A stretch of 8,552 nt of DNA from an uncultured Steroidobacteraceae bacterium (GTDB lineage: Bacteria > Pseudomonadota > Gammaproteobacteria > Steroidobacterales > Steroidobacteraceae), in NCBI GenBank assembly GCA_955652795.1, contig CATPBQ010000215.1, forward strand, positions 1 to 8,552. Direction: 5' to 3'. The notes below the pieces were generated by a model. That model did no database searches. It saw only the letters and a list, made by a program, of their open reading frames with translations, and was not told the origin of the DNA. The position numbers and the translations under genes were made by a program. Shown in pieces: positions 1 to 7,129 of the stretch. Positions within the stretch are counted from its first letter, which is position 1. Every line of letters begins with the position of its first letter.

Positions 1-1326
1 ATGACGGATAGAACTCTCTTTGTGAGCTCGCGTGGCCAGGCTCCCGCCACCGGCTTCGGTGCCGCGGTTCTTCGGGGCCTGGCGCCCGACGGCGGCCTGT
101 ACGTACCCGCCACCTGGCCGCGGCTCGCGCCGCCAGACTTCGAGGGCGCTCGCGACCTGCCCACCGTCGCCGCGCGGCTGCTGGCAGCTTTCGTGGCCGG
201 CGATCCGCTCGCGCCGATGTTGAGCGCGGTCGCGGCCGAAGCGTTCAACTTCCCCGCCCCGCTGGTGCCTCTGGAGGAGCGCGGGAGACTCTCGGTGCTC
301 GAGCTGTTCCACGGTCCGACCGCGGCATTCAAGGATTTCGGCGCCCGCTTCCTCGCGGCCTGCTTCACGCGTCTGCGCAGCCGCGGCGAGCGAGCGCTCA
401 CCATTCTGGTTGCGACTTCCGGAGACACGGGGGGTGCCGTGGCGGCGGCCTTCCATGAGCGCGCGGGAGTCGAGGTTGCGGTGCTGTTTCCCAAGGGGTT
501 GGTGTCCCCCACCCAGGAACGCCAGCTCACCTGCTGGGGCGGCAATGTGAGGTCGCTGGCGGTTCGCGGCACGTTCGATGACTGCCAGCGTCTGGTGAAA
601 CAGGCATTCCTCGATGAGGAGCTGAACGCGCGCTCGGTGCTGTCTTCGGCCAACAGCATCAACCTGGGACGCTTGCTGCCGCAGTGCGTGTATTACGCGG
701 CGACCAGCCTTGCGATCTGGCGGGCCCACGGCGAGCGCGCGTCGTTCATCGTGCCGAGCGGCAATCTTGGCAATGCGCTCGCCTGCCTGTGGGCGCGCCA
801 GGTCGGCCTGCCGATCGGGGAGGTGGTGCTGGCGCACAACGCCAATCGCACCGTACCGGACTTTCTGGCGAGCGGCGCATGGTGTCCGCGGCCGAGCGTC
901 GCCACCCTGGCGTCTGCCATGGACGTCGGCAACCCGAGCAACATGGAGCGCCTGCGCGCGTTGTTTCCGCGCCTCGAGGAGCTGCGCAGCGTGGTCAGTG
1001 CCTGCTCGGTCACGGATGAAGAGATCCGTGCGCGCATCCGCGCCGGCTATCAGCAATTCGGCCAGATCTGGTGTCCGCACACCGCGACCGCGGCGCAGGC
1101 CTGGGAGCGGCTGCCGCAGCAGGCGCGCGAGCAGGGCCGCTGGGTGCTGGTGTCGACCGCGCACCCGGCCAAGTTCCGGGAAATCGTCGAACCGCTCATC
1201 GGGCGTGCGGTGCCGGTACCGGACACGCTCGTAAAACTGTTCGCACGTCCCACGCAGTGTGTTGAAATCGACGCCGACTTGAGCGCGTTGCGAGCCGCTC
1301 TGCAACGGGAGTCCGGAAGTGACTGA
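1..1326 (+). CDS. thrC: Threonine synthase
   Basis: This 441-residue protein is a complete PLP-dependent threonine synthase. The enzyme converts O-phospho-L-homoserine and water to L-threonine and phosphate, the last step of threonine biosynthesis in the cytosol. The N-terminal part (STRG-like SSRG at 9-12, then LAPDGGLYVP at 27-36) is the usual threonine synthase N-terminal domain. The block HGPTAAFKDFGARF at 104-117 contains the Schiff-base lysine, K111. SGDTG at 140-144 and PSGNLGNA at 252-259 are the expected substrate and PLP-phosphate binding loops. HTATAAQAW at 360-368 and STAHPAKF at 385-392 are also typical of the family. The length matches bacterial ThrC (about 430-ish residues in E. 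coli). The ATG is the first base of the window, so upstream signals and any thrA or thrB neighbour cannot be seen. The stop codon lies inside the next gene, which suggests cotranscription. I see no defect in any key residue. Confidence 0.97.
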   Translation: MTDRTLFVSSRGQAPATGFGAAVLRGLAPDGGLYVPATWPRLAPPDFEGARDLPTVAARLLAAFVAGDPLAPMLSAVAAEAFNFPAPLVPLEERGRLSVLELFHGPTAAFKDFGARFLAACFTRLRSRGERALTILVATSGDTGGAVAAAFHERAGVEVAVLFPKGLVSPTQERQLTCWGGNVRSLAVRGTFDDCQRLVKQAFLDEELNARSVLSSANSINLGRLLPQCVYYAATSLAIWRAHGERASFIVPSGNLGNALACLWARQVGLPIGEVVLAHNANRTVPDFLASGAWCPRPSVATLASAMDVGNPSNMERLRALFPRLEELRSVVSACSVTDEEIRARIRAGYQQFGQIWCPHTATAAQAWERLPQQAREQGRWVLVSTAHPAKFREIVEPLIGRAVPVPDTLVKLFARPTQCVEIDADLSALRAALQRESGSD

Positions 1327-1915
1327 TCTGAGCAAGTTGCCGCCGACCGCGTGGGTGCTGATCGGGTGTGCGGCCGCGCTCGGCTTTGGCGCGGCGTTGG
1401 CCTGGCGCTGGTACCGCCAGTATCGCGCACGCAAGGCGTTGCGCGTCGCGGTGACCGGCGGGGCCGCGGATCATCTGGTCGACACGCTGGTACCCGACGG
1501 CATGGGGGGCGGCTTCCACGTCGACTTCCTGCTGCTCACCGTGCGCGGCGTGGTGGTGATCGACCTGCGCGACGTCAGAGGTAACATCTTCGGCGGTGAT
1601 CAGATGGCGGAGTGGACGGTCATGGACGGTCCGCACCGCTTCACCTTCACCAATCCGCAGAGCGCACTGTACGACCGGATCGCGGCCGTCAAGGCGGTTG
1701 CCGGGGACGTGCCGGTCGAGGGACGCATCGTGTTCACGCGCCGCGGCCGCTTCCCCAAGGGTCTGCCGAAGTGGACACTGATGCTCGATGGGTTGCGCGC
1801 CGAGTTTCCGACCACGGAGTTCATGGCGCCGCCCGAGAGCGCCGCGCGCTTCCGCGAGGGATGGCAGCGCCTGAAGGACGCCGTCAAGCCCAGCTACATG
1901 GTCGACATGCGCTGA
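1319..1915 (+). CDS. Membrane-anchored NERD-domain protein with degenerate nuclease motif
   Basis: This is a 198-residue protein with a GTG start. A hydrophobic helix at about 11-29 (AWVLIGCAAALGFGAALAW) followed by a basic RWYRQYRARK stretch predicts an N-terminal anchor with the domain facing the cytoplasm. Residues 46-165 fit the NERD (nuclease-related) domain: HVDFLLLTVRGVVVIDLRDVRG at 67-88, NPQ at 112-114 and GRIVFTRRG at 135-143. NERD domains belong to the PD-(D/E)xK nuclease fold. D69 is present, but the usual E-x-K of the 'IEvK' strand reads D82-L-R84, and the early helix lacks the common Glu. Catalysis is therefore doubtful, and a binding role is possible. The start is supported by GGGAG at 1307-1311, 7 bases before GTG, and the gene overlaps thrC by 8 bases, implying translational coupling. 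The function is unknown. The domain call is fairly sure; loss of activity is inference. Confidence 0.85.
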   Translation: MTDLSKLPPTAWVLIGCAAALGFGAALAWRWYRQYRARKALRVAVTGGAADHLVDTLVPDGMGGGFHVDFLLLTVRGVVVIDLRDVRGNIFGGDQMAEWTVMDGPHRFTFTNPQSALYDRIAAVKAVAGDVPVEGRIVFTRRGRFPKGLPKWTLMLDGLRAEFPTTEFMAPPESAARFREGWQRLKDAVKPSYMVDMR

Positions 1916-1932
1916 CCGCGCACCCGGGCGCC

Positions 1933-3345
1933 TCACATCAGCGTCTGCGCGTGATCCGCGAGCACCAGCGACACGCACGCGGTGAGCTGCTTCGCGTACT
2001 CGATGTGCAGGAACTCGTTCGGACCGTGCGCGTTGGCGTGCGGCCCGAGTACACCGGTAATGAAGAACTGGGTGCGCGGGAAGCGCTCACCCAGCATTCC
2101 CATGAACGGGATTGTCCCGCCACAGCCGATGTGCACCGCATCCCGCCCGTAGACCGCACGTGAGGCGCGGCTGATGGACTCCTCGAGCCACGGCGCCAGG
2201 GCGGGCGCATTCCAGCCCCCGGTAGCCGAGTCCGGATCGAAGCTCACCTGCGCGCCATAGGGCGGCTCACGCTCCAGCGCCTCGCGCACCGCGGCAGTCG
2301 CGCGCGCCGCATCGCACGTCGGCGCCAGCCGCAGCGACAGCTTAGCTGCGAGCTCGGGCAGCAACACGTTGCCCGCCGACCCGAGCGCAGGCAACCCCTC
2401 CGCGCCGGTGACCGCCAGCGTGCCGCGCCAGGTGCTGTTGATGATGAGCTCGGTGGGATCATTGGACACCGCCTGCACGCCCTGCGCCCAGGGGAGCTTC
2501 CCGGCCACCGAGTCGCCGAGCACCTGCGCGGCGGCGGCTGCCTGCGCGCGCCGGTCACGCGGCATGCTCACGTGCAGCTCATCGAGCAGCAGATCGCCGG
2601 TGACCGGGTTCTCGATACGGGCCAGGAGCTGCTCGAGAATGCGAAACGGGGTCGGCGCGATGCCGGTCGCCATGCCGGAATGCACGCCCTCGGTGAGCAC
2701 GCGCACCCGCAGCGTGCCGACCAGATTGCCGCGCAGCGAGGTCGTGCACCACACCTGATCGTAGTTGCCGCACTCCGCGTCCAGGCACACCACGAGCGAG
2801 GGCTCCCCGAGGGTTGCGCCGAGGGACTCGAGGTGCGCGAGCAGATCCTCGCTGCCGCTTTCTTCGCAGGCCTCGATCAGTACCAGGCAGCGCGGCAGGC
2901 GCACCTTCTGCTCCTTGAGCGCGGCGATCGCCGTGAGCGAGCTGAACACCGCGTAGCCGTCGTCGGCGGCGCCGCGACCGTAGAGCTTGCCCTCGCGGAT
3001 CACCGGCTCCCACGGACCCAGACCCGGCAGCCAGCCGGTGAATTCCGGCTGCTTGTCCAGGTGCCCGTACAGCAACACGCAGCCCGGCAGCTCGCCGGGC
3101 ACGTCGATTAGCAGCAGCGGGGTCTTGCCGGGCAGGCGCCGCACCTCCACGCGCATGCCGGTGAGGGGCTGCGCGCGGCACCATTGCGCCATGAGCTGCA
3201 CCGCCGCCTCCATGTGTCCGTTGCGCTCCCATTGCGGATCGAACATGGGCGATTTGTTGGGAATGCGCACGTACGCGACCAGCCGGTCGACAATCGAGTT
3301 GTCCCAGGTTTTTCCGATCGAGCCGCTCAGCCGTTTCAGGTCCAT
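1933..3345 (-). CDS. M20 family metallopeptidase (dipeptidase-like)
   Basis: This is a 470-residue cytosolic zinc peptidase of the M20 family (carnosinase/CNDP and ArgE/DapE relatives), which cleaves dipeptides or N-acyl amino acids with a two-metal centre. All expected ligands are visible: H95 and D97 in YGHLDKQPE, bridging D128 in YGRGAADDG, catalytic E161 with ligand E162 in ACEESGS, D189 in CLDAECG, and H440 in GPHANAHGPNEF near the C-terminus. The dimerisation-domain motif GVHSG with H222 is also present and marks the inserted lid domain at roughly 205-330. No signal peptide is seen. The ATG at 3345 is preceded by GAGG (3356-3353) with a 7-base gap. The gene lies 45 bases downstream of tatD on the same strand, so the two may be cotranscribed. 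It converges on the NERD gene, with 17 bases between stop codons. The family is certain; the exact substrate cannot be read, so no symbol is given. Confidence 0.95.
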   Translation of the reverse strand: MDLKRLSGSIGKTWDNSIVDRLVAYVRIPNKSPMFDPQWERNGHMEAAVQLMAQWCRAQPLTGMRVEVRRLPGKTPLLLIDVPGELPGCVLLYGHLDKQPEFTGWLPGLGPWEPVIREGKLYGRGAADDGYAVFSSLTAIAALKEQKVRLPRCLVLIEACEESGSEDLLAHLESLGATLGEPSLVVCLDAECGNYDQVWCTTSLRGNLVGTLRVRVLTEGVHSGMATGIAPTPFRILEQLLARIENPVTGDLLLDELHVSMPRDRRAQAAAAAQVLGDSVAGKLPWAQGVQAVSNDPTELIINSTWRGTLAVTGAEGLPALGSAGNVLLPELAAKLSLRLAPTCDAARATAAVREALEREPPYGAQVSFDPDSATGGWNAPALAPWLEESISRASRAVYGRDAVHIGCGGTIPFMGMLGERFPRTQFFITGVLGPHANAHGPNEFLHIEYAKQLTACVSLVLADHAQTLM

Positions 3346-3384
3346 GGTCCGGCCTCATGCATTGCAATAACAATCACTTAGCAC

Positions 3385-3397
3385 GCCTTCTTAAGGC
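3385..3397 (-). other. Small hairpin over the tatD stop codon
   Basis: Read on the minus strand, GCCTT-AAG-AAGGC is a perfect 5-bp inverted repeat that contains the tatD TAA stop. Just upstream on the same strand, TCGGGC-T-GCCCGA (3398-3410, in the last codons) is another 6-bp inverted repeat. No run of T follows, so these are not a standard terminator, and read-through into the M20 gene is likely. Confidence 0.3.
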
Positions 3398-4245
3398 TCG
3401 GGCAGCCCGAACACGGCGCGCGCCGCCGCGCTGCTCGAGCGCGCGAGGGTTTCGAGCGACTCCCCGCGGGCGCGCGCCACCGCGATCGCAACCTGGCGAA
3501 GATACGCCGGCTCATTGCGGCGCGAGGCGGGTTTGGGGTTGAGATCGCGCGGCAGCAGATAGGGCGCGTCGGTCTCGAGCAGCAGCCGCTCGGCTGGAAT
3601 CTGCGGCATGAGCGCGGCCAGGTGCCTGCCGCGGCGTTCATCGCAGATCCAGCCGGTGATGCCGATCGCCAGTCCCAACTGCAGGTAGCACGTCAGCTCC
3701 TGCGCGGACCCGGTGAAGCAATGCGCCACGCCGCGCCATTGCGCGCCGTGCTCGCGCAGGATTGCTGCGAAATCGGCGTGCGCGTCGCGCTGGTGAAGGA
3801 ACACCGGTTTGCCCAGCCTTGCCGCCAGCTCGAGTTGCCGGTGGAAGGCCTGCCGCTGCGCATCGCGCGGCGAGAGGTCCCTGAAGTAATCGAGCCCGCA
3901 TTCACCGACCGCCACCACCTCGGGTTGCCGGGCAAGGTCCTCGAGCTCGGCCGCGCGCTGCGCAGTCAGCTCGCTCGCATAATGCGGGTGAACCCCGGCG
4001 GTGGCAAACAGTCGTACCGGGTGAGCGCGCGCGAGCGTCAGCGCCCGCTGCGTACTGGCGAGAGTCGAGCCGGTGATCACCATCTGCACCACGCCGGCTG
4101 CCTGCGCGCGGGCGATCACCGCGTCGCGGTCGGCGTCGTAGCTGTCGTGCGCGAGATTGACGCCGATATCGATCAGCGTCGCTCCCGCCGCTGAGGCGGA
4201 AGGTGCCCGCGAGGCTGTGCTATGGTTTCGCATGCGCGCGCACAT
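3391..4245 (-). CDS. tatD: TatD family metal-dependent DNase/hydrolase
   Basis: This is a TIM-barrel metallohydrolase of about 284 residues. TatD proteins are metal-dependent 3'-5' exonucleases linked to DNA repair and RNA quality control. IDIGVNL at 25-31 (TatD proper, where other family members carry HxH), TAGVHPH at 82-88, GECGLDYFRD at 114-123, FLHQRDAH at 149-156, AHCFTG at 174-179, ITGWICDERRG at 196-206 and ETDAPYLLPRDL at 224-235 are all present. They contain the expected metal ligands E115, H151, H175 and D225. The ITGW..CDERRG and PKP-SRRNEP blocks are closer to TatD itself than to YcfH or YjjV. The ATG at 4245 has GAGGGG (4259-4254) 8 bases upstream; an ATG at 4233 is the alternative. 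Either start leaves a low-complexity Ser/Ala tail of roughly 20 residues before the barrel, longer than in E. coli TatD. The 5' end overlaps the start of the divergent plus-strand gene. Confidence 0.94.
   Translation of the reverse strand: MCARMRNHSTASRAPSASAAGATLIDIGVNLAHDSYDADRDAVIARAQAAGVVQMVITGSTLASTQRALTLARAHPVRLFATAGVHPHYASELTAQRAAELEDLARQPEVVAVGECGLDYFRDLSPRDAQRQAFHRQLELAARLGKPVFLHQRDAHADFAAILREHGAQWRGVAHCFTGSAQELTCYLQLGLAIGITGWICDERRGRHLAALMPQIPAERLLLETDAPYLLPRDLNPKPASRRNEPAYLRQVAIAVARARGESLETLARSSSAAARAVFGLPEP
4218..4226 (+). promoter_or_regulatory. Candidate extended -10 promoter for the TPR-like gene
   Basis: TGC-TATGGT reads as a TGn extended -10 element with 4 of 6 consensus bases in the hexamer. 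No convincing -35 hexamer lies 16-18 bases upstream. It sits inside tatD codons on the other strand. If it is real, transcription would begin at or within a base or two of the ATG at 4232, which would make the transcript leaderless. This would fit the absence of a good Shine-Dalgarno sequence close to that ATG. The evidence is sequence pattern only, and such short matches occur by chance. Confidence 0.28.
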
Positions 4246-5047
4246 TCTACTCACCCCTCGCTCTGGCGGCCGCCGCGAGCGGCGCTCGCGCGCGGGGTGC
4301 TGTGCGCTCGGCGCTGCTGCTGCGCTCGTGACCGTGTGCCTTGGCGCACCGCGCGCCGAGACCTCGTGGCGCGATATCGAGACTCGCATTCAGTACGGTT
4401 ATTACACCGAGGACGCGGGTGCGCTCAGGAGCCTCGAGGGCACGGTGGCTGCGGATGAATCGCACGACAAGCTGCACGGCTATTACGCGGGACTGCTCGC
4501 CTGGCGACTGGCGCAGCTCGCCGCGCAGAGCCCGTCCGCCGCCCCCGGCGCCTCCGCGGCGCAACTGGCACAGCGCTGCGTGAGCGAGGCGGACGCGGCG
4601 CTGGCCGTGCAGGGCGATTTTGCCGAAGCACTGGCGCTGCGGGCCGCGTGCCTGGTGACAGCTGTTGACGCAAACGGCTCGCAAACATCGCGCGCCGCCC
4701 AGCGGGCACGCCGGGACATCGGCAGGGCACTGCAGCTGGCAGCGCGAAATCCGCGCGTGCTGCTGCTCGATGCCATGAGCGACTATCAGCTCGCCCCAAG
4801 GCTGGGGGGCAACAAGGAGCGCGCGCTGGTGAAGCTGCGCCAGGCGGTAGCGGCATTCGAGCTCGAGCGGGCCGACACCGAGCATCTGCCGGGTTGGGGC
4901 GCTGCCGAGGCCTACCTGCTCCTCGCCCGCGACCTGCTCGACCACGGTGAACCGGTTGCGGCGCGTGACGCGCTCGAGCACGCGCTGCTGCTCGCGCCTG
5001 AGTTCGCACCGGCGCGCCGGCTGATGGCGCAGATCACTTCCGGGTGA
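4232..5047 (+). CDS. Secreted/periplasmic TPR-like helical-repeat protein of unknown function
   Basis: This 271-residue protein is one I do not recognise by name. A basic N-terminus (RSGGRRERRSR at 10-20) and a hydrophobic run at 22-38 predict a Sec-type signal peptide, with cleavage likely near residues 39-42. The Arg pair lacks the rest of a twin-arginine motif, and no lipobox with a properly placed Cys is seen. The mature part is Ala/Leu-rich and helical. Residues about 223-256 (GWGAAEAYLLLARDLL, then ALEHALLLAPEFAPARR) look like one TPR unit, and 115-145 and 190-215 (GGNKERALVKLRQAVAAFE) look like further degenerate repeats, suggesting a scaffold for protein contacts. The ATG at 4232 was chosen because longer versions need a TTG start and would encode a non-signal leader inside tatD. 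There is no close Shine-Dalgarno sequence. It precedes the exporter operon by 73 bases on the same strand, so a periplasmic accessory role is possible but unproven. Confidence 0.75.
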   Translation: MRAHILLTPRSGGRRERRSRAGCCALGAAAALVTVCLGAPRAETSWRDIETRIQYGYYTEDAGALRSLEGTVAADESHDKLHGYYAGLLAWRLAQLAAQSPSAAPGASAAQLAQRCVSEADAALAVQGDFAEALALRAACLVTAVDANGSQTSRAAQRARRDIGRALQLAARNPRVLLLDAMSDYQLAPRLGGNKERALVKLRQAVAAFELERADTEHLPGWGAAEAYLLLARDLLDHGEPVAARDALEHALLLAPEFAPARRLMAQITSG

Positions 5048-5083
5048 GAGCAGGCCCGGACACACGGCAATTCACGACGGCTG

Positions 5084-5092
5084 TGATATCGT
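5084..5092 (+). promoter_or_regulatory. Candidate extended -10 promoter for the exporter operon
   Basis: In the 73-base gap between the TPR-like gene and the adaptor gene, TGA-TATCGT fits a TGn extended -10 with 4 of 6 hexamer matches. No clear -35 is visible. Predicted transcription would start near 5099, giving a leader of about 20 bases before the ATG at 5121. The gap contains no recognisable terminator for the TPR-like gene, so read-through from it is equally plausible. Low confidence; judged from sequence pattern alone. Confidence 0.27.
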
Positions 5093-5120
5093 CCCCGGCT
5101 TTCGCATGCACACGTGATCG

Positions 5121-6371
5121 ATGCCACCGGACACGGAAAACCAAGCGCTGTTGGGACAGCTGCGCATCGACCGCACCCAGCGTGAAGCGGGCTTCGATCC
5201 CAGGAGCCGCCGCTGGATCGTCGGGGGCGTGCTGGTGCTTCTTGCGCTCAGCGCCGCCGGCGTCTGGTTTGGCCTGTCCGGCCGCGCGGCGCTGCCCGTG
5301 CGCACTGCCGTGGCGCAGCCAATCGCCGGCGGCGGTGCCAACGCCTCGGTGCTCGATGCCACCGGCTATGTCAGCGCGCGCCGACAAGCCACGGTATCGG
5401 CGCAGATTACCGGTACCTTAACCGACGTGCTGATCGAGGAAGGTGATCACGTCAAGTCCGGACAGGTGCTCGGACGTCTGGAGGACACCGCGCAGCGGGC
5501 GGCGCTGGCCCAGGCGCAGGCACAATTGAAGGCGGCACGGGCGCTGCTGGTGCAACATCAGGCGCAGCTGGCGCAGAGCGAGCGCGACGTGAAGCGCGCC
5601 GAGGATCTGCTCGAGCGCAAGCTCGTGTCACAACAGGCCGTGGAGCAAGCGCGCACTCAGGTCGAGACCGGAGCAGCCCAGGTGCAGGGGCAGCGCAAGC
5701 AGATCGAGCTTGCCCAGGCCAATGTGCGCTCGGCGCAGGTGCAACTCGGCTATTGCACGGTGCGCGCACCGTTCACGGGCGTGGTGATCGCGAAGGCCGC
5801 CCAGGTCGGCGAAATCGTCTCGCCGCTCTCCGCGGGCGGCGGCTTCACGCGCACCGGCATCGGCACGATCGTCGACATGGATTCGCTCGAGATCGAGGTC
5901 GACGTCAACGAGGCCTACATCAACCGCGTGCAACCGGGGCAACCGGTGGAATCGGTGTTGAACGCCTATCCCGACTGGAAGATTCCATCGCATGTCATCG
6001 CAATCATCCCGACCGCCGATCGTGCCAAGGCGACGGTGAAAGTGCGCATTGGTCTCGACGTCAAGGACGGTCGCATCGTGCCGGACATGGGGGTGCGCGT
6101 TTCGTTCCTCGAGGAACGCAAGCCTGCCGCACGGATCCAGGAGCGACCGCGGGGCGTGCTGGTGCCCGCTGCCGCGATACGCAAGGAAGGCGACCAGGCC
6201 GTCGTCTTCGTCCTCAAGGAGCGCAGGGCGCAACGTCGCACGGTGACGCTCGGTGGCACGATCGGCGATTCACGCCAGGTGCTGGCCGGCGTGAGTCCCG
6301 GGGAGGCGGTGATCGTCGACGCGCCCGCCGGACTCAAGGACGATGCGGCCGTGAGGGCCGCCAATCCATGA
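5121..6371 (+). CDS. MacA/HlyD-type periplasmic adaptor (membrane fusion) protein
   Basis: This 416-residue protein is the membrane fusion subunit of an ABC exporter, bridging inner-membrane permeases and an outer-membrane channel. A short cytoplasmic tail (ENQALLGQLRIDR at 6-18) precedes one transmembrane helix at about 33-52. The first lipoyl half is at about 82-120 (GYVSARRQATVSAQITGTL and EEGDHVKSGQVLGRLED), a Gln/Ala-rich coiled-coil hairpin spans 121-205, and the second lipoyl half (YCTVRAPFTGVV, VGEIV) is at 211-233. A beta-barrel region follows at 250-330 (MDSLEIEVDVNEAYINRVQPGQPV), then a membrane-proximal domain at 343-412 (GVLVPAAAIRKEGDQAVVFVL). The order and length fit MacA-like adaptors. 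The ATG lacks an obvious Shine-Dalgarno; a three-codon ORF (ATG CAC ACG TGA, 5106-5117) ends 3 bases before it. The ATPase gene follows after 50 bases. The role is clear; the substrate is unknown. Confidence 0.94.
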   Translation: MPPDTENQALLGQLRIDRTQREAGFDPRSRRWIVGGVLVLLALSAAGVWFGLSGRAALPVRTAVAQPIAGGGANASVLDATGYVSARRQATVSAQITGTLTDVLIEEGDHVKSGQVLGRLEDTAQRAALAQAQAQLKAARALLVQHQAQLAQSERDVKRAEDLLERKLVSQQAVEQARTQVETGAAQVQGQRKQIELAQANVRSAQVQLGYCTVRAPFTGVVIAKAAQVGEIVSPLSAGGGFTRTGIGTIVDMDSLEIEVDVNEAYINRVQPGQPVESVLNAYPDWKIPSHVIAIIPTADRAKATVKVRIGLDVKDGRIVPDMGVRVSFLEERKPAARIQERPRGVLVPAAAIRKEGDQAVVFVLKERRAQRRTVTLGGTIGDSRQVLAGVSPGEAVIVDAPAGLKDDAAVRAANP

Positions 6372-6383
6372 CGGATCGCCGTC
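6370..6383 (+). other. Small hairpin over the adaptor-gene stop codon
   Basis: GACGG-ATCG-CCGTC is a perfect 5-bp stem with a 4-base loop, extendable by one U-G pair. Its left arm includes the last two bases of the adaptor stop codon (TGA, 6369-6371). There is no T-tract, so it is not an intrinsic terminator for the operon. It could affect mRNA stability or ribosome release. A stem this short may be chance in GC-rich DNA. Confidence 0.3.
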
Positions 6384-6421
6384 GGCGCACATTCATCCAT
6401 CCGTTTTGAGGCGAGGTTGCC

Positions 6422-7108
<687 letters not shown>

Positions 7109-7129
7109 CACGGCACTCAAGGACTCGCC

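Noticed and set aside
1916..1932. Possible bidirectional terminator between the converging NERD and M20 genes
   Set aside because: Only a CCCGGG core and a 4-bp GCGC pairing with a mismatch are visible, and there is no T-tract on either strand.
1196..1978. Minus-strand open frame of 260 codons opposite thrC and the NERD gene
   Set aside because: It overlaps three coding regions and its composition is that of an antisense shadow; no family features are seen.
3346..3390. Promoter for the M20 gene in the A/T-rich gap after tatD
   Set aside because: The patch around 3360-3380 is the most A/T-rich stretch nearby, but the best -35/-10 pair on the minus strand (TTAAGA and TATTGC) has a spacer of 19 and a weak -10. 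I cannot support it.
4157..4231. Longer N-terminus for the TPR-like protein from a TTG at 4157
   Set aside because: It would bury the signal peptide behind 25 extra residues, lacks a ribosome site and lies wholly within tatD.
4241..4292. Twin-arginine signal in the TPR-like protein (RRERRSR)
   Set aside because: The Arg pairs are not followed by the x-F-L-K part of the motif, so an ordinary Sec signal is the simpler reading.
4246..4389. Longer N-terminus for TatD from 4389
   Set aside because: The extra 48 residues are low-complexity Arg/Ser/Ala antisense to the TPR-like gene. The ATG at 4245 has a good GAGGGG site, and even that start is already longer than usual for TatD.
4247..5065. Minus-strand open frame of 272 codons opposite the TPR-like gene
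   Set aside because: Its translation is Arg/Ala/Gln-rich without motifs, whereas the plus strand has a signal peptide and repeat-like helices. I keep the plus-strand gene, though with less than full certainty.
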